Assembly: GCA_025655635.1 (NCBI GenBank) | Contig: JAHXIM010000103.1 | Location: 1 to 11,117 of the forward strand | From: a gamma proteobacterium symbiont of Lucinoma myriamae | GTDB lineage: Bacteria > Pseudomonadota > Gammaproteobacteria > GRL18 | DNA length: 11,117 bases | Direction: 5' to 3' | Shown here: piece after piece, positions 1 to 6,980 of the stretch | Numbering within the stretch: position 1 is the first letter of the stretch | Layout: each line of letters starts with the position of its first letter | Position numbers and translations under genes: made by a program | Notes under the pieces: generated by a model | What the model was told of the DNA's origin: nothing | Database searches by the model: none | What the model saw: only the letters and a program-made list of their open reading frames with translations

Positions 1-243
1 CCTTAAAGGAGTTATTGGCGATGAAATTAATGTGCTTATGGCAGCTACTGCATGGAACTTAAAGCAATGGCTCATTGCTTTTTTGTCCCTGTTATTTGTG
101 CTGTATTATCGCTTGTTTTTGATTCAAACTGATATCATATTATTGTAATGACAGATAACAATTTGATCAGGAACAATTAAATTACAATTAATGTTGTACG
201 ATAATCTATCAATTCATGATGATTATCTTTTTTCAGGGTCGAC
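1..243 (+). mobile_element. 3' part of an IS5-family insertion sequence
   Basis: The segment contains the transposase C-terminus (stop at 146-148) followed by about 95 bp of non-coding IS tail. The outer boundary is set by comparison with the other edge of the window: positions 163-243 match the reverse complement of 11037-11117 without gaps (66 of 81 identical by hand count). The match includes an inner 16-bp identical block, TTGTACGATAATCTAT (194-209), and an identical outer block ending CTTTTTTCAGGGTCGAC. Both copies continue with TAA before they diverge, which would fit a CTAA (YTAR) or TAA (TNA) target duplication, as known for IS5 subgroups. The exact last base of the element is therefore uncertain by about 3-4 bp. 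The left end of the element lies outside the window. Confidence 0.85.
2..148 (+). CDS. IS5-family transposase, C-terminal fragment (runs off the window start)
   Basis: Only the last 48 codons are visible. The reading frame begins LKGVIGDEINVLMAATAWNL, followed by KQWL and a hydrophobic tail to a TAA stop. The pattern of L-K-G-x-x-G-D-x-I-N followed by A-A-T-A-W-N-L-K is the conserved end of DDE transposases of the IS5 group; the last catalytic Glu region would lie upstream, outside the window. The enzyme would cut and join the ends of its own element. Whether the full gene is intact cannot be seen. The open frame is undamaged up to the stop. Subgroup assignment is not possible from this piece. 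Confidence 0.85.
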   Translation, partial: LKGVIGDEINVLMAATAWNLKQWLIAFLSLLFVLYYRLFLIQTDIILL

Positions 244-249
244 TAAATA

Positions 250-1968
250 ATGTATTATCGATTGATTATACCAGGACAGAAAAAGTCATTCTGGCAACGG
301 GCACTGTTACGAACTATTCTGCTGTTTCTGCTTCTTACTGGCTATTTGTGGTTAGCCGAATATCTTGGCAGTTTTATTGTCAATTATACTCAGCAGCTCT
401 GGCTTGAGGGGCTATTGGCTCTCTATATGTATGCTCTTGGTTACCTCGTATTGCGTCCATCGCGCTTGCGCAGTTACCTTGCAGTGGTTCCACTTCTGCT
501 GTTCTATCTAATCAGTGATATTTTCTATCTCGCTTTTGGCAAAGTATTCAGACTGGTTAATCTAAATGAACTACCGGAGCTGTTTGATATACTGCCGTTA
601 AGTTACAGTTTACCACTAGCCATTCTATTGCTGTTGCCTATTGCTCTTTTATCAATGCATATCATGTGGTGGCCGCATCGTCATGCCTTGCTTGCAGCCG
701 CACCACTACTACTTGTTATTCTGTTAATTCTCTACAGCACCCCGAGCGGCATTGTGCAGATGATAACTGGTGCAGGCAGTGTGCCGGTGAAGTACTCTGA
801 GGCAAAAAGTGTTGAGAATAATGGACGTCTGACCACGATGCTCTATCGCGTAGCGCTGAGGCTGAAAGCTCTTGATGATCTTGCTCCATATCGTAACCGT
901 ACTAAATATGAGCAGTATATCAACACGCAACTACAAACATTACTGCCACTGCCTGATAAACGAAATGTTCACATTATAGTGCTGGAAAGTTTTCTTGCCC
1001 CGCGTTTGTTCAGCAAGCTTGGCTTTTCCACATCGCCTGTGCACCCATCTTTTGAGACGCTATTCGGTAAACACTTGGGTCTTTCTTTATCACCAGTATT
1101 TGGTGGAGCTACTGCGCAAGCCGAGTTTGAGGTTCTCTGCGGTGTGCCAGCACTAGAACATCTCTCCAGTGTTGAATTTAACGTCTTTAGTGGTTCTGCA
1201 GCTCTCTGTCTGCCGGGACAGCTGGAAAAACTGGGTTACCACAGTAGCGCCAGTAATACATATAAGCCCGATTTTTTTAATGCAAAATCAGCTTATCGGG
1301 GTGCAGGATTTAGTGCAATCTATTTTCCAAAAGAGTTTTCCCCTGCAGTGGAGAGTTATCTGGAGTTTGGCGAGCCAGGTGTGGAAGAATATATTTTTGA
1401 TAAAGAACTGTTTGATCAAAACCTGGGGCATGTAGAGAAACATCTGCGGGAACACCCTGAAAAAACGTTATTTAATTATCTGCTTACTATCTATGGCCAT
1501 TTGCCCCATATCCTTGATTTGCATAAGCGTCCAGAAATCATCAATCTACGTACTAGCTACCCGGATGACCATCTGAGCCGAGCCACCAACCAGTTCTACT
1601 ATCGTACCGAGGCCATTGCCGATTATGTAAATAGTTTGACCAGTCTGGATCCTGAAAGTCTTATTATTCTCATCTCTGATCATGTACCACCATTACGCAA
1701 TGGGCCTAACACCTACAAAGCTCTTGCTTATCTTGATGGTATTGAGAATGCTTATTACTACAACCGCATTGCTGTCATTGATAGAGGTCAGCCTAAGATA
1801 TGGCCATTGATCCACCACTATGACATACCAGCTCTGGTATTAAACTCTCTTAGTGAAGGGGGTTACTGCCAGGTACAGGGCTGTTCATTTACAGGCAGCG
1901 GTCACAGCAGCAGCGAAGAGGAAAAACTTAACGCCTATTTGAGACTAATGGCCAATGCTTCAGAATAA
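250..1968 (+). CDS. LTA-synthase-like membrane phosphotransferase of the alkaline phosphatase/sulfatase superfamily
   Basis: This 572-residue inner-membrane protein has about five hydrophobic segments (roughly residues 19-38, 52-69, 76-95, 121-140 and 146-164) followed by a periplasmic sulfatase-fold domain. Visible family motifs are VHIIVLESF with the metal-ligand Glu246, GGATAQAEF with the likely nucleophile Thr288, YGHLPH with His417/His420, and ISDH with Asp477-His478. This is the layout of LtaS and of the OpgB/EptA-type transferases that move phosphoglycerol or phosphoethanolamine from phospholipid onto a glycan or lipid. The real donor and acceptor are unknown; in a Gram-negative a surface polysaccharide, periplasmic glucan or lipid A is more likely than lipoteichoic acid. 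The N-terminus looks complete (short basic cytoplasmic stretch, then TM1), although an in-frame TAA (244-246) and the IS end lie directly before the ATG. No good ribosome site of its own is visible; AGGGT at 235-239 inside the IS repeat is the nearest candidate. By eye it looks slightly richer in GC than parts of lapB. Confidence 0.85.
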   Translation: MYYRLIIPGQKKSFWQRALLRTILLFLLLTGYLWLAEYLGSFIVNYTQQLWLEGLLALYMYALGYLVLRPSRLRSYLAVVPLLLFYLISDIFYLAFGKVFRLVNLNELPELFDILPLSYSLPLAILLLLPIALLSMHIMWWPHRHALLAAAPLLLVILLILYSTPSGIVQMITGAGSVPVKYSEAKSVENNGRLTTMLYRVALRLKALDDLAPYRNRTKYEQYINTQLQTLLPLPDKRNVHIIVLESFLAPRLFSKLGFSTSPVHPSFETLFGKHLGLSLSPVFGGATAQAEFEVLCGVPALEHLSSVEFNVFSGSAALCLPGQLEKLGYHSSASNTYKPDFFNAKSAYRGAGFSAIYFPKEFSPAVESYLEFGEPGVEEYIFDKELFDQNLGHVEKHLREHPEKTLFNYLLTIYGHLPHILDLHKRPEIINLRTSYPDDHLSRATNQFYYRTEAIADYVNSLTSLDPESLIILISDHVPPLRNGPNTYKALAYLDGIENAYYYNRIAVIDRGQPKIWPLIHHYDIPALVLNSLSEGGYCQVQGCSFTGSGHSSSEEEKLNAYLRLMANASE

Positions 1969-2387
1969 AAAAACATTTCGGCTGGTACACATGTATCCGC
2001 TATGATCATATTTTAAGCGAATCAACTTACGGTTTGTGCTCAATCTCCAAATCACAATCAATGGCCTGTAAGACTGTACTGTTACTCAGGATGGGGTTCT
2101 TTAAAGTACTTTGAAGTTTTTTGCATTGAGATTAAATTTATTCATGTTATCATTCACCTTTTTTTACACCAAAAATCTCAGCTTACTTACTTTTTTGGGG
2201 TATATTTTAGATTTTTAATTTTCACCAGTTTCCGCCAGAGTTTGCAATAAGTATTTTAAAGTCAATAAATTTTGTTTTCTAACAGCTTTAAAAAACTATA
2301 AAGTGGTGATAATGCGTACTTGCACTTAACTATTTTTTTGTAAGCTAGAGCAGCTTTTTATTTAATCACTATTTCTCTTGGAAAATT
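1969..2387. other. 419-bp AT-rich gap before aroA, no gene seen
   Basis: Stop codons are dense in all frames and no reading frame of convincing length or start is present. An inverted repeat, AAAAATCT at 2171-2178 against AGATTTTT at 2209-2216, has a 30-nt loop and is too weak to call a terminator. The 10-bp palindrome AAAGTACTTT (2103-2112) has no assigned role. No strong terminator follows the upstream gene. The 3' half is very AT-rich and is the natural place for the promoter of the aroA block. Confidence 0.6.
2242..2302 (+). promoter_or_regulatory. candidate promoter(s) for the aroA block
   Basis: Two sigma-70-like arrangements are visible by eye. One is TTGCAA (2242-2247), an 18-bp spacer and TAAATT (2266-2271). 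The other is TTGTTT (2272-2277), a 19-bp spacer and TATAAA (2297-2302). Both point at aroA, with leaders of roughly 80-110 nt. In such AT-rich DNA, matches of this quality occur by chance, so this is a weak call. Confidence 0.25.
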
Positions 2388-3737
2388 ATGTCAGAAGAAC
2401 AATCCATTACCTATACAGCACGGCCGGGTGGACAGTTAAAAGGTCAGATCCGTGTGCCGGGTGATAAATCCATTTCACATCGTTCAATTATGCTGGGATC
2501 GTTAAGTCAGGGCCGAATGACTATTAGTGGATTTTTACAGGGTGAAGATTCTCTGGCAACCTTAAAAGCATTCCGTGCCATGGGTGTTAATATTGACGGG
2601 CCTGATGATCAGGGTAAGGTCATTATCGAAGGGGTAGGGATGCATGGTCTTCGAGCACCGGATGAGCCGCTTGATTTGGGTAATTCAGGTACTTCTATGC
2701 GTTTACTAACCGGTTTATTATCCGCTCAGGGCTTTGATATTACCCTTGCAGGTGATCATTCATTATCTTCAAGACCCATGAAAAGGGTTACTGATCCTGT
2801 TATACAGATGGGTGCCGTTATTGAAACTAATATAGACGGCACTGCTCCCCTTAAGATACATAGTGATGAAAATACCCAATTAACAGCGATAAACTATACC
2901 TTGCCAATGGCCAGTGCTCAGGTTAAGTCCTGCATCTTATTGGCGGGATTATATGCTCAGGGCCAAACCTGTGTCACTGAACCTGCTCCGACACGAGATC
3001 ATACAGAACGTATGCTGCAGGGTTTTGGTTATGCTTTAGATATTAAAAAAATTAATACACAAAGAAGTCAAATCTGCCTCCAGGGTGGTGGTCAGTTAAC
3101 TGCCTGTGATATTGATGTGCCTTCAGATATCTCCTCTGCCGCTTTTTTTATGGTGGGTGCCAGTATTTCACAAGGTTCTGATATTACGCTTAAGCATGTG
3201 GAGATTAATCCCACTCGTATTGGTGTCATCAATATTTTAAAGCAGATGGGGGCAGATATCAGTTTGTCTAATGAAAAAGAAGTAGGTGGTGAACCTGTCG
3301 CTGATATTCGTATTCGTTATGCTCAGTTAAAAGGGATTCATATTCCTGAAGATCAGGTGCCATTGGCCATTGATGAATTTCCAGCGATTTCTATTGCGGC
3401 GGCTTGCGCCGAAGGTCAAACGGTTTTAACCGGGGCAGAAGAACTACGTGTTAAAGAAAGTGATCGTATTCAGGCCATGGTTGATGGTATGCAGATGCTT
3501 GGAATTGACTGTGAAGGTACCAAAGACGGCATGATCATTAATGGTGGTGAGTTTACATCAGGTATAGTTGATAGTCTTGGTGATCATCGTATTGCTATGT
3601 CATTTGCTATGGCGGCTTTAAAAGCTAAAGGTGCTATTACCATTAAAGATTGTGCCAATGTAAATACTTCATTTCCTGATTTTATCGGACTTGCACAATC
3701 CTGCGGCCTGCAGATTAATAGTAAGGTAGATGCGTAA
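2388..3737 (+). CDS. aroA: 3-phosphoshikimate 1-carboxyvinyltransferase (EPSP synthase)
   Basis: The enzyme transfers the enolpyruvyl group of phosphoenolpyruvate to shikimate-3-phosphate, the sixth step of the shikimate pathway to aromatic amino acids; it is cytosolic. Length (449 aa) is usual for the family. Motifs in order are VPGDKSISHR (23-32), LGNSGTSMR (97-105), SSRP (127-130), PMASAQVKS (173-181), TRDHTE (202-207), NPTR (274-277), IDEFP with the likely catalytic Asp329, LRVKESDR (353-360) and LGDHRIAMS (397-405). The combination GDKS, SAQVK, RDHTE and NPTR is that described for class II EPSP synthases. The residue equivalent to E. coli Gly96 is Gly101, not the Ala seen in the CP4 enzyme. 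The start is supported by GGA at 2380-2382, five bases before the ATG. The gene abuts cmk directly, which implies cotranscription. The usual upstream aromatic pathway genes of this block are missing here. Confidence 0.97.
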   Translation: MSEEQSITYTARPGGQLKGQIRVPGDKSISHRSIMLGSLSQGRMTISGFLQGEDSLATLKAFRAMGVNIDGPDDQGKVIIEGVGMHGLRAPDEPLDLGNSGTSMRLLTGLLSAQGFDITLAGDHSLSSRPMKRVTDPVIQMGAVIETNIDGTAPLKIHSDENTQLTAINYTLPMASAQVKSCILLAGLYAQGQTCVTEPAPTRDHTERMLQGFGYALDIKKINTQRSQICLQGGGQLTACDIDVPSDISSAAFFMVGASISQGSDITLKHVEINPTRIGVINILKQMGADISLSNEKEVGGEPVADIRIRYAQLKGIHIPEDQVPLAIDEFPAISIAAACAEGQTVLTGAEELRVKESDRIQAMVDGMQMLGIDCEGTKDGMIINGGEFTSGIVDSLGDHRIAMSFAMAALKAKGAITIKDCANVNTSFPDFIGLAQSCGLQINSKVDA

Positions 3738-4406
3738 ATGCCTGATTTAATCCCGGTAATTACTTTAGATGGTCCCGGAGGTGTTGGCAAAGGGACTATT
3801 TCAGCTTTACTTGCTGAAAAACTGGACTGGCATTATTTAGATAGTGGTGCGCTTTATCGTCTTACGGCTCTGGCATGTGTAGAGAAAGATATTGCACTTG
3901 ACGCTGAGCTTGAAGTTGCAGCGATTGCTGAAAATCTTGCTGTTAAATTTTTACCTCAAGGCGGTATTCTTCTCGAAGATAACGAAGTTGAGGTATTAAT
4001 ACGTACAGAATCTGCAGGCAATAATGCCTCTATAGTTGCCGCTCTGCCAATGGTTCGTGAGGCGTTCTTTAAACGCCAGAAAGCCTTTTTACAAATGCCG
4101 GGGCTTATTGCTGACGGGCGTGATATGGGTACGACTATTTTTCCGGATGCACCATTAAAAGTATTTTTAACTGCTACGGCTGATGAAAGAGCAAAAAGAC
4201 GTTATAAGCAGTTGATAGAGAAAGGAAATAGTGTTAAAATCGCCGACCTTGTTAATGAGATAAGAGAACGGGATGAGCGGGATATGAATCGCAGTGCATC
4301 TCCTCTTAAAGCAGCACAAGATGCATACATTATAGACACCTCAGAGCTAAGTATTAATGAGGTCTTTGAAAAAGTGATGCAACGCTATAAAAATCTCAAT
4401 CAATAA
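3738..4406 (+). CDS. cmk: cytidylate kinase
   Basis: The enzyme phosphorylates CMP and dCMP to the diphosphates with ATP, recycling pyrimidine nucleotides in the cytosol. At 222 aa it is close to the E. coli enzyme in size. The ATP-binding P-loop GPGGVGKGT spans residues 12-20. It is followed by the nucleotide-site motif YLDSGALYR (33-41), DGRDMGT (126-132), the lid-type basic stretch RAKRRY (151-156) and the conserved RDERDMNRSASPL (178-190). The ATG starts on the base after the aroA stop, so the two are probably translationally coupled; AAGG at 3723-3726 within the aroA end may be the ribosome site. The aroA-cmk-rpsA order is a classic gammaproteobacterial arrangement, which supports the assignment independently. 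Confidence 0.97.
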   Translation: MPDLIPVITLDGPGGVGKGTISALLAEKLDWHYLDSGALYRLTALACVEKDIALDAELEVAAIAENLAVKFLPQGGILLEDNEVEVLIRTESAGNNASIVAALPMVREAFFKRQKAFLQMPGLIADGRDMGTTIFPDAPLKVFLTATADERAKRRYKQLIEKGNSVKIADLVNEIRERDERDMNRSASPLKAAQDAYIIDTSELSINEVFEKVMQRYKNLNQ

Positions 4407-4595
4407 CGATGTGATTTTTATAATACTTTTTTTTAAACCGTTTAAAACCTTTATTGAACATTATCTATAAAATAATGACCAAGGGTGATAAACATAACTT
4501 TAATTGTAAAAACAGACTGTTTTTACCATAACAGATGATTAACCTTTTATTTAAATACTTTATTTTATAAAAGAGTAGTCAAGGATATACCTCTA
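4407..4595 (+). promoter_or_regulatory. rpsA leader region with AT-rich promoter-like stretch
   Basis: This 189-bp gap contains no gene. A TATAAA at 4466-4471 is a possible -10, but no clear -35 is visible at 16-18 bp. The rpsA ribosome site is AAGGAT (4581-4586), about 10 bases from the ATG, a longer than ideal spacing. In E. coli, rpsA has its own promoters and an S1-autoregulated leader; a similar arrangement here is inference. The most distinct structure is the palindrome at 4506-4526, listed separately. Confidence 0.35.
4506..4526. repeat. perfect 21-bp palindrome in the rpsA leader
   Basis: The arms GTAAAAACAG and CTGTTTTTAC are exact reverse complements around a single central A. As RNA it would form a 9-bp stem with a 3-nt loop. 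No run of T follows it (the next bases are CATAACAG), so it is a poor intrinsic terminator for cmk. It could be an operator for a dimeric regulator or a hairpin in the rpsA leader. It does not fit LexA (CTGT-N8-ACAG has the opposite arm order) or TyrR (wrong spacing). Confidence 0.6.
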
Positions 4596-6254
4596 ATGAG
4601 CGAAAGCTTTGCTGAATTATTTGAAGAAAGTCTAAAAAAGACTGAAATGAAACCCGGTTCACTGGTCACTGGCGTAATCGTCAGTATTGATAACGATTTT
4701 GTTGTTGTTAATGCCGGCCTGAAATCTGAGGGTGTTATTCCACTGGAACAATTTGCTACTGACGGTGAAGTTAAAGTCGGTGACGAAGTGGAAGTCTCTC
4801 TGGATACGATTGAAGATGGCTATGGTGAGACTCGTCTGTCTCGTGAAAAAGCGAAACGTGCTGCAGCATGGATTCGTCTTGATAAGTCATTTGATGCAGA
4901 TGAAACTGTTACCGGTACTATTATTGATAAGGTTAAGGGCGGCTTCACCGTAGAACTTGGTGATATTCGTGCCTTCTTACCTGGCTCATTAGTTGATGTA
5001 CGTCCAGTACGTGATACCACTTACCTTGAAGGTAAGGAATTAGAGTTTAAAGTCATTAAGCTTGACCAAAAACGTAATAACGTTGTAGTTTCCCGTCGTG
5101 CAGTTGTTGAAATTGAGAACTCAGCTGAACGTGAACAATTACTTGAAAATCTTGAAGAAGGCCAGACAGTCAAAGGTATCGTTAAGAACCTTACAGATTA
5201 CGGTGCATTCATCGATCTGGGTGGTGTTGATGGTCTGTTACATATTACTGATATGGCATGGAAACGTGTTAAGCACCCAAGTGAAATCGTTGCTATTGGT
5301 GACGAGATTGACGTTAAAGTACTTAAGTTTGATCGTGAGCGTTCACGTGTATCTCTTGGTCTTAAGCAGACTGGCGATGATCCATGGACTCAAATCAAGG
5401 CACGTTATGCAGAAGGCACTTGTTTGAGTGGTAAAGTGACTAATCTGGCTGACTACGGTTGTTTCGTTGAGATCGAAGAAGGTGTTGAAGGTCTGGTTCA
5501 CGTTTCTGAAATGGATTGGACTAACAAAAATGTTCATCCTTCAAAAGTATGTAATGTAGGTGATGAAGTTGAAGTAATGGTTCTGGATATCGATCCAGAG
5601 CGTCGTCGCATTTCATTGGGTATGAAGCAATGCTCTCAAAACCCATGGGAAGTATTCTCAGCGACTCATAACAAAGGTGACAAGGTTAGCGGTAAGATTA
5701 AATCTATCACTGATTTTGGTATCTTCATTGGTCTTGATGGTGGAATAGATGGTCTTATTCATCTTTCTGATATCTCATGGAACAGTGCTGGCGAAGAAGA
5801 AATTACTAACTTCAAGAAAGGTGATGAGCTAGAAGCTGTTGTTCTAGCCGTTGATCCTGAACGTGAGCGTATTTCTCTCGGTGTTAAGCAATTGGATCAA
5901 GATCCATTCTCATCTTATGTTGCTTCCAATCCTAAGGGCTCTATCGTTAACGGTACCGTTAAAGAAGTTGATGCTCGCGGTGCAGTGATTGAATTGACTG
6001 AAGGTGTTGAAGCTTATATCAGCGTTTCAGAACTTTCTCGCGAAAGAGTTGAAGATGCGTCAACACTCCTTAAAGTTGGTGATGCATTAGAAGCTAAGTT
6101 TATTGGTGTCGACCGTAAGAGTCGTGTCATTAACTTATCGGTTAAAGCGAAAGATGTTGCTGAAGAAGCAGAAGTCATGCAGGAATACACTGATGGTGGT
6201 TCTGCAACAACTTCTCTTGGTGATCTGTTAAAAGATCAGTTAAGCAAGAAGTAA
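4596..6254 (+). CDS. rpsA: 30S ribosomal protein S1
   Basis: S1 binds single-stranded mRNA on the small ribosomal subunit and is needed to load messages with weak or structured ribosome sites. The protein has 552 aa (E. coli S1 has 557) and shows six S1/OB-type repeats at about residues 19-87, 104-169, 189-257, 275-344, 362-431 and 448-517. The domain signatures DYGAFIDLGGVDGLLH (201-216), DYGCFVEIEEGVEGLVH (286-302) and DFGIFIGLDGGIDGLIH (373-389) are clear, as are the repeated endings of the RISLGxKQ type. The first two domains, which anchor S1 to the ribosome through S2, are more divergent, as usual. The tail after domain 6 is acidic and ends in DLLKDQLSKK. A strong palindromic terminator follows within 15 bp. 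Confidence 0.98.
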   Translation: MSESFAELFEESLKKTEMKPGSLVTGVIVSIDNDFVVVNAGLKSEGVIPLEQFATDGEVKVGDEVEVSLDTIEDGYGETRLSREKAKRAAAWIRLDKSFDADETVTGTIIDKVKGGFTVELGDIRAFLPGSLVDVRPVRDTTYLEGKELEFKVIKLDQKRNNVVVSRRAVVEIENSAEREQLLENLEEGQTVKGIVKNLTDYGAFIDLGGVDGLLHITDMAWKRVKHPSEIVAIGDEIDVKVLKFDRERSRVSLGLKQTGDDPWTQIKARYAEGTCLSGKVTNLADYGCFVEIEEGVEGLVHVSEMDWTNKNVHPSKVCNVGDEVEVMVLDIDPERRRISLGMKQCSQNPWEVFSATHNKGDKVSGKIKSITDFGIFIGLDGGIDGLIHLSDISWNSAGEEEITNFKKGDELEAVVLAVDPERERISLGVKQLDQDPFSSYVASNPKGSIVNGTVKEVDARGAVIELTEGVEAYISVSELSRERVEDASTLLKVGDALEAKFIGVDRKSRVINLSVKAKDVAEEAEVMQEYTDGGSATTSLGDLLKDQLSKK

Positions 6255-6268
6255 TAAAATCCAGGATC

Positions 6269-6320
6269 AAGTTAAAATTGGGATTTAAATCCCAATTTTA
6301 ACTTTGGTTTTGATTTGTTT
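6269..6320 (+). terminator. probable intrinsic terminator after rpsA, built on a perfect 36-bp palindrome
   Basis: Positions 6269-6304 are a perfect palindrome (half-site AAGTTAAAATTGGGATTT, centre between 6286 and 6287). It folds into a long stem with a GGGA/TCCC core and a TTAA-type tip. It is followed by the T-rich stretch TTTGGTTTTGATTTGTTTTA. It starts 15 bp after the rpsA stop. The T tract is interrupted, so termination may be partial, which would let ihfB share rpsA transcripts. The symmetry also gives an A-rich flank upstream, so activity in both directions is conceivable. Confidence 0.7.
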
Positions 6321-6383
6321 TATTGCTACTATGGTTATTTTATAATACTATTTTTTACCTGTTCCTCTCAATTTGGAACATGT

Positions 6384-6416
6384 TTGTTGGGTAAAAATTA
6401 GAACAATTTATAAGAT
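6384..6416 (+). promoter_or_regulatory. candidate ihfB promoter
   Basis: TATAAG at 6409-6414 resembles a -10 box. Upstream are TTGTTG (6384-6389, 19-bp spacer) or, for the alternative -10 TAAGAT (6411-6416), TTGGGT (6387-6392, 18-bp spacer). It lies between the rpsA terminator and ihfB, where E. coli also has a separate ihfB promoter. The match is modest. Confidence 0.3.
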
Positions 6417-6448
6417 TTTAACCAATCGAACTAAGGATAATAAAAAAA

Positions 6449-6748
6449 ATGACAAAATCTGAGTTGATTGAAGCTCTTGCTCAAAAACAATCTCAATTAG
6501 CCTATAAAGATGTCGAATTAGCTGTAAAATCTATGCTGGATCTGATGGCTCTGACTCTTGCATCAGGTGAACGAATAGAGATTCGTGGTTTTGGTAGCTT
6601 TTCTCTTCATTACCGCCCACCTAGAACTGGTCGTAATCCTAAAACAGGTGATGCTGTTACTCTGGCATCAAAATATGTTCCGCATTTTAAACCTGGTAAA
6701 GAACTAAGAGAACGAGTTAATAAAACTCGTAGTAAAGAGATACTATAA
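6449..6748 (+). CDS. ihfB: integration host factor subunit beta
   Basis: IHF beta pairs with IHF alpha (not in this window) to bind and sharply bend DNA at specific sites, acting in replication, recombination and transcription control. The 99-aa protein is close to E. coli IhfB. It starts MTKSELIEALA, carries the HU/IHF core ERIEIRGFGSFSLHYR (41-56) and the beta-arm stretch PPRTGRNPKTGD (57-68) with the intercalating Pro after RN. It ends in KYVPHFKPGKELRERVN. RIEIRGFGSFSL with HYRPPRTGRNPKTG marks it as the beta subunit, not alpha or HU. A short extra tail (KTRSKEIL) extends beyond the usual end. AAGGA at 6433-6437 is the ribosome site, 11 bases from the ATG. Confidence 0.97.
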   Translation: MTKSELIEALAQKQSQLAYKDVELAVKSMLDLMALTLASGERIEIRGFGSFSLHYRPPRTGRNPKTGDAVTLASKYVPHFKPGKELRERVNKTRSKEIL

Positions 6749-6980
6749 GCTGAACTTATAAAAAGAATTATCCTTATTTTTACGATTGTTTTTGTGTTTT
6801 TTAAAATCTCTTTATCGTAATAGAGATAATTCTATTTTTTAGCGTTATACTATTAGCAATAGATTCTACTTGCTTGTTTATATCATAATTTTTTGTGTTA
6901 ATTTTTTGATGTGAATATCATGCTGGTTTTGTACTATCTTTCTTTTTACATTTATTCATATAAATCGTTCGGAATAACAC
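6749..6980. other. 232-bp AT-rich gap between ihfB and lapA
   Basis: No gene is present. The first half holds nested inverted repeats ending in a T run (listed separately). The second half is very T-rich and probably contains a lapA promoter, but no -35/-10 pair stands out; TTGATG at 6906-6911 has no good -10 at the right distance. GGAA at 6971-6974 is a weak ribosome site for lapA. Confidence 0.5.
6764..6840 (+). terminator. possible terminator after ihfB (nested AT-rich hairpins)
   Basis: AGAATTATC (6764-6772) is exactly complementary to GATAATTCT (6825-6833), with a 52-nt loop. Overlapping its right arm is a smaller hairpin, ATCTCT (6806-6811) with AGAGAT (6822-6827). A run of six Ts follows (6835-6840). 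The stems are AT-rich and the two structures are mutually exclusive in part, so strong termination is doubtful. Confidence 0.35.

Noticed and set aside
216..407. 63-codon + strand open frame beginning inside the IS end
   Set aside because: It overlaps the membrane transferase in another frame and its protein has no recognisable features; the 250 frame has clear family motifs.
2061..2114. 17-codon frame (MACKTVLLLRMGFFKVL) in the gap before aroA
   Set aside because: No clear ribosome site, very short, and no recognisable similarity.
2171..2216. Inverted repeat AAAAATCT/AGATTTTT as terminator of the transferase gene
   Set aside because: A-T pairs dominate, the loop is 30 nt, and it lies 200 bp after the stop.
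4505..4527. TyrR or LexA box at the rpsA-leader palindrome
   Set aside because: TyrR half-boxes would be 11 bp apart instead of 6; LexA needs CTGT before ACAG with 8 bp between, the reverse of what is seen.
5098..5427. 109-codon + strand open frame within rpsA
   Set aside because: It lies fully inside a strongly conserved gene in another frame and shows no domain.
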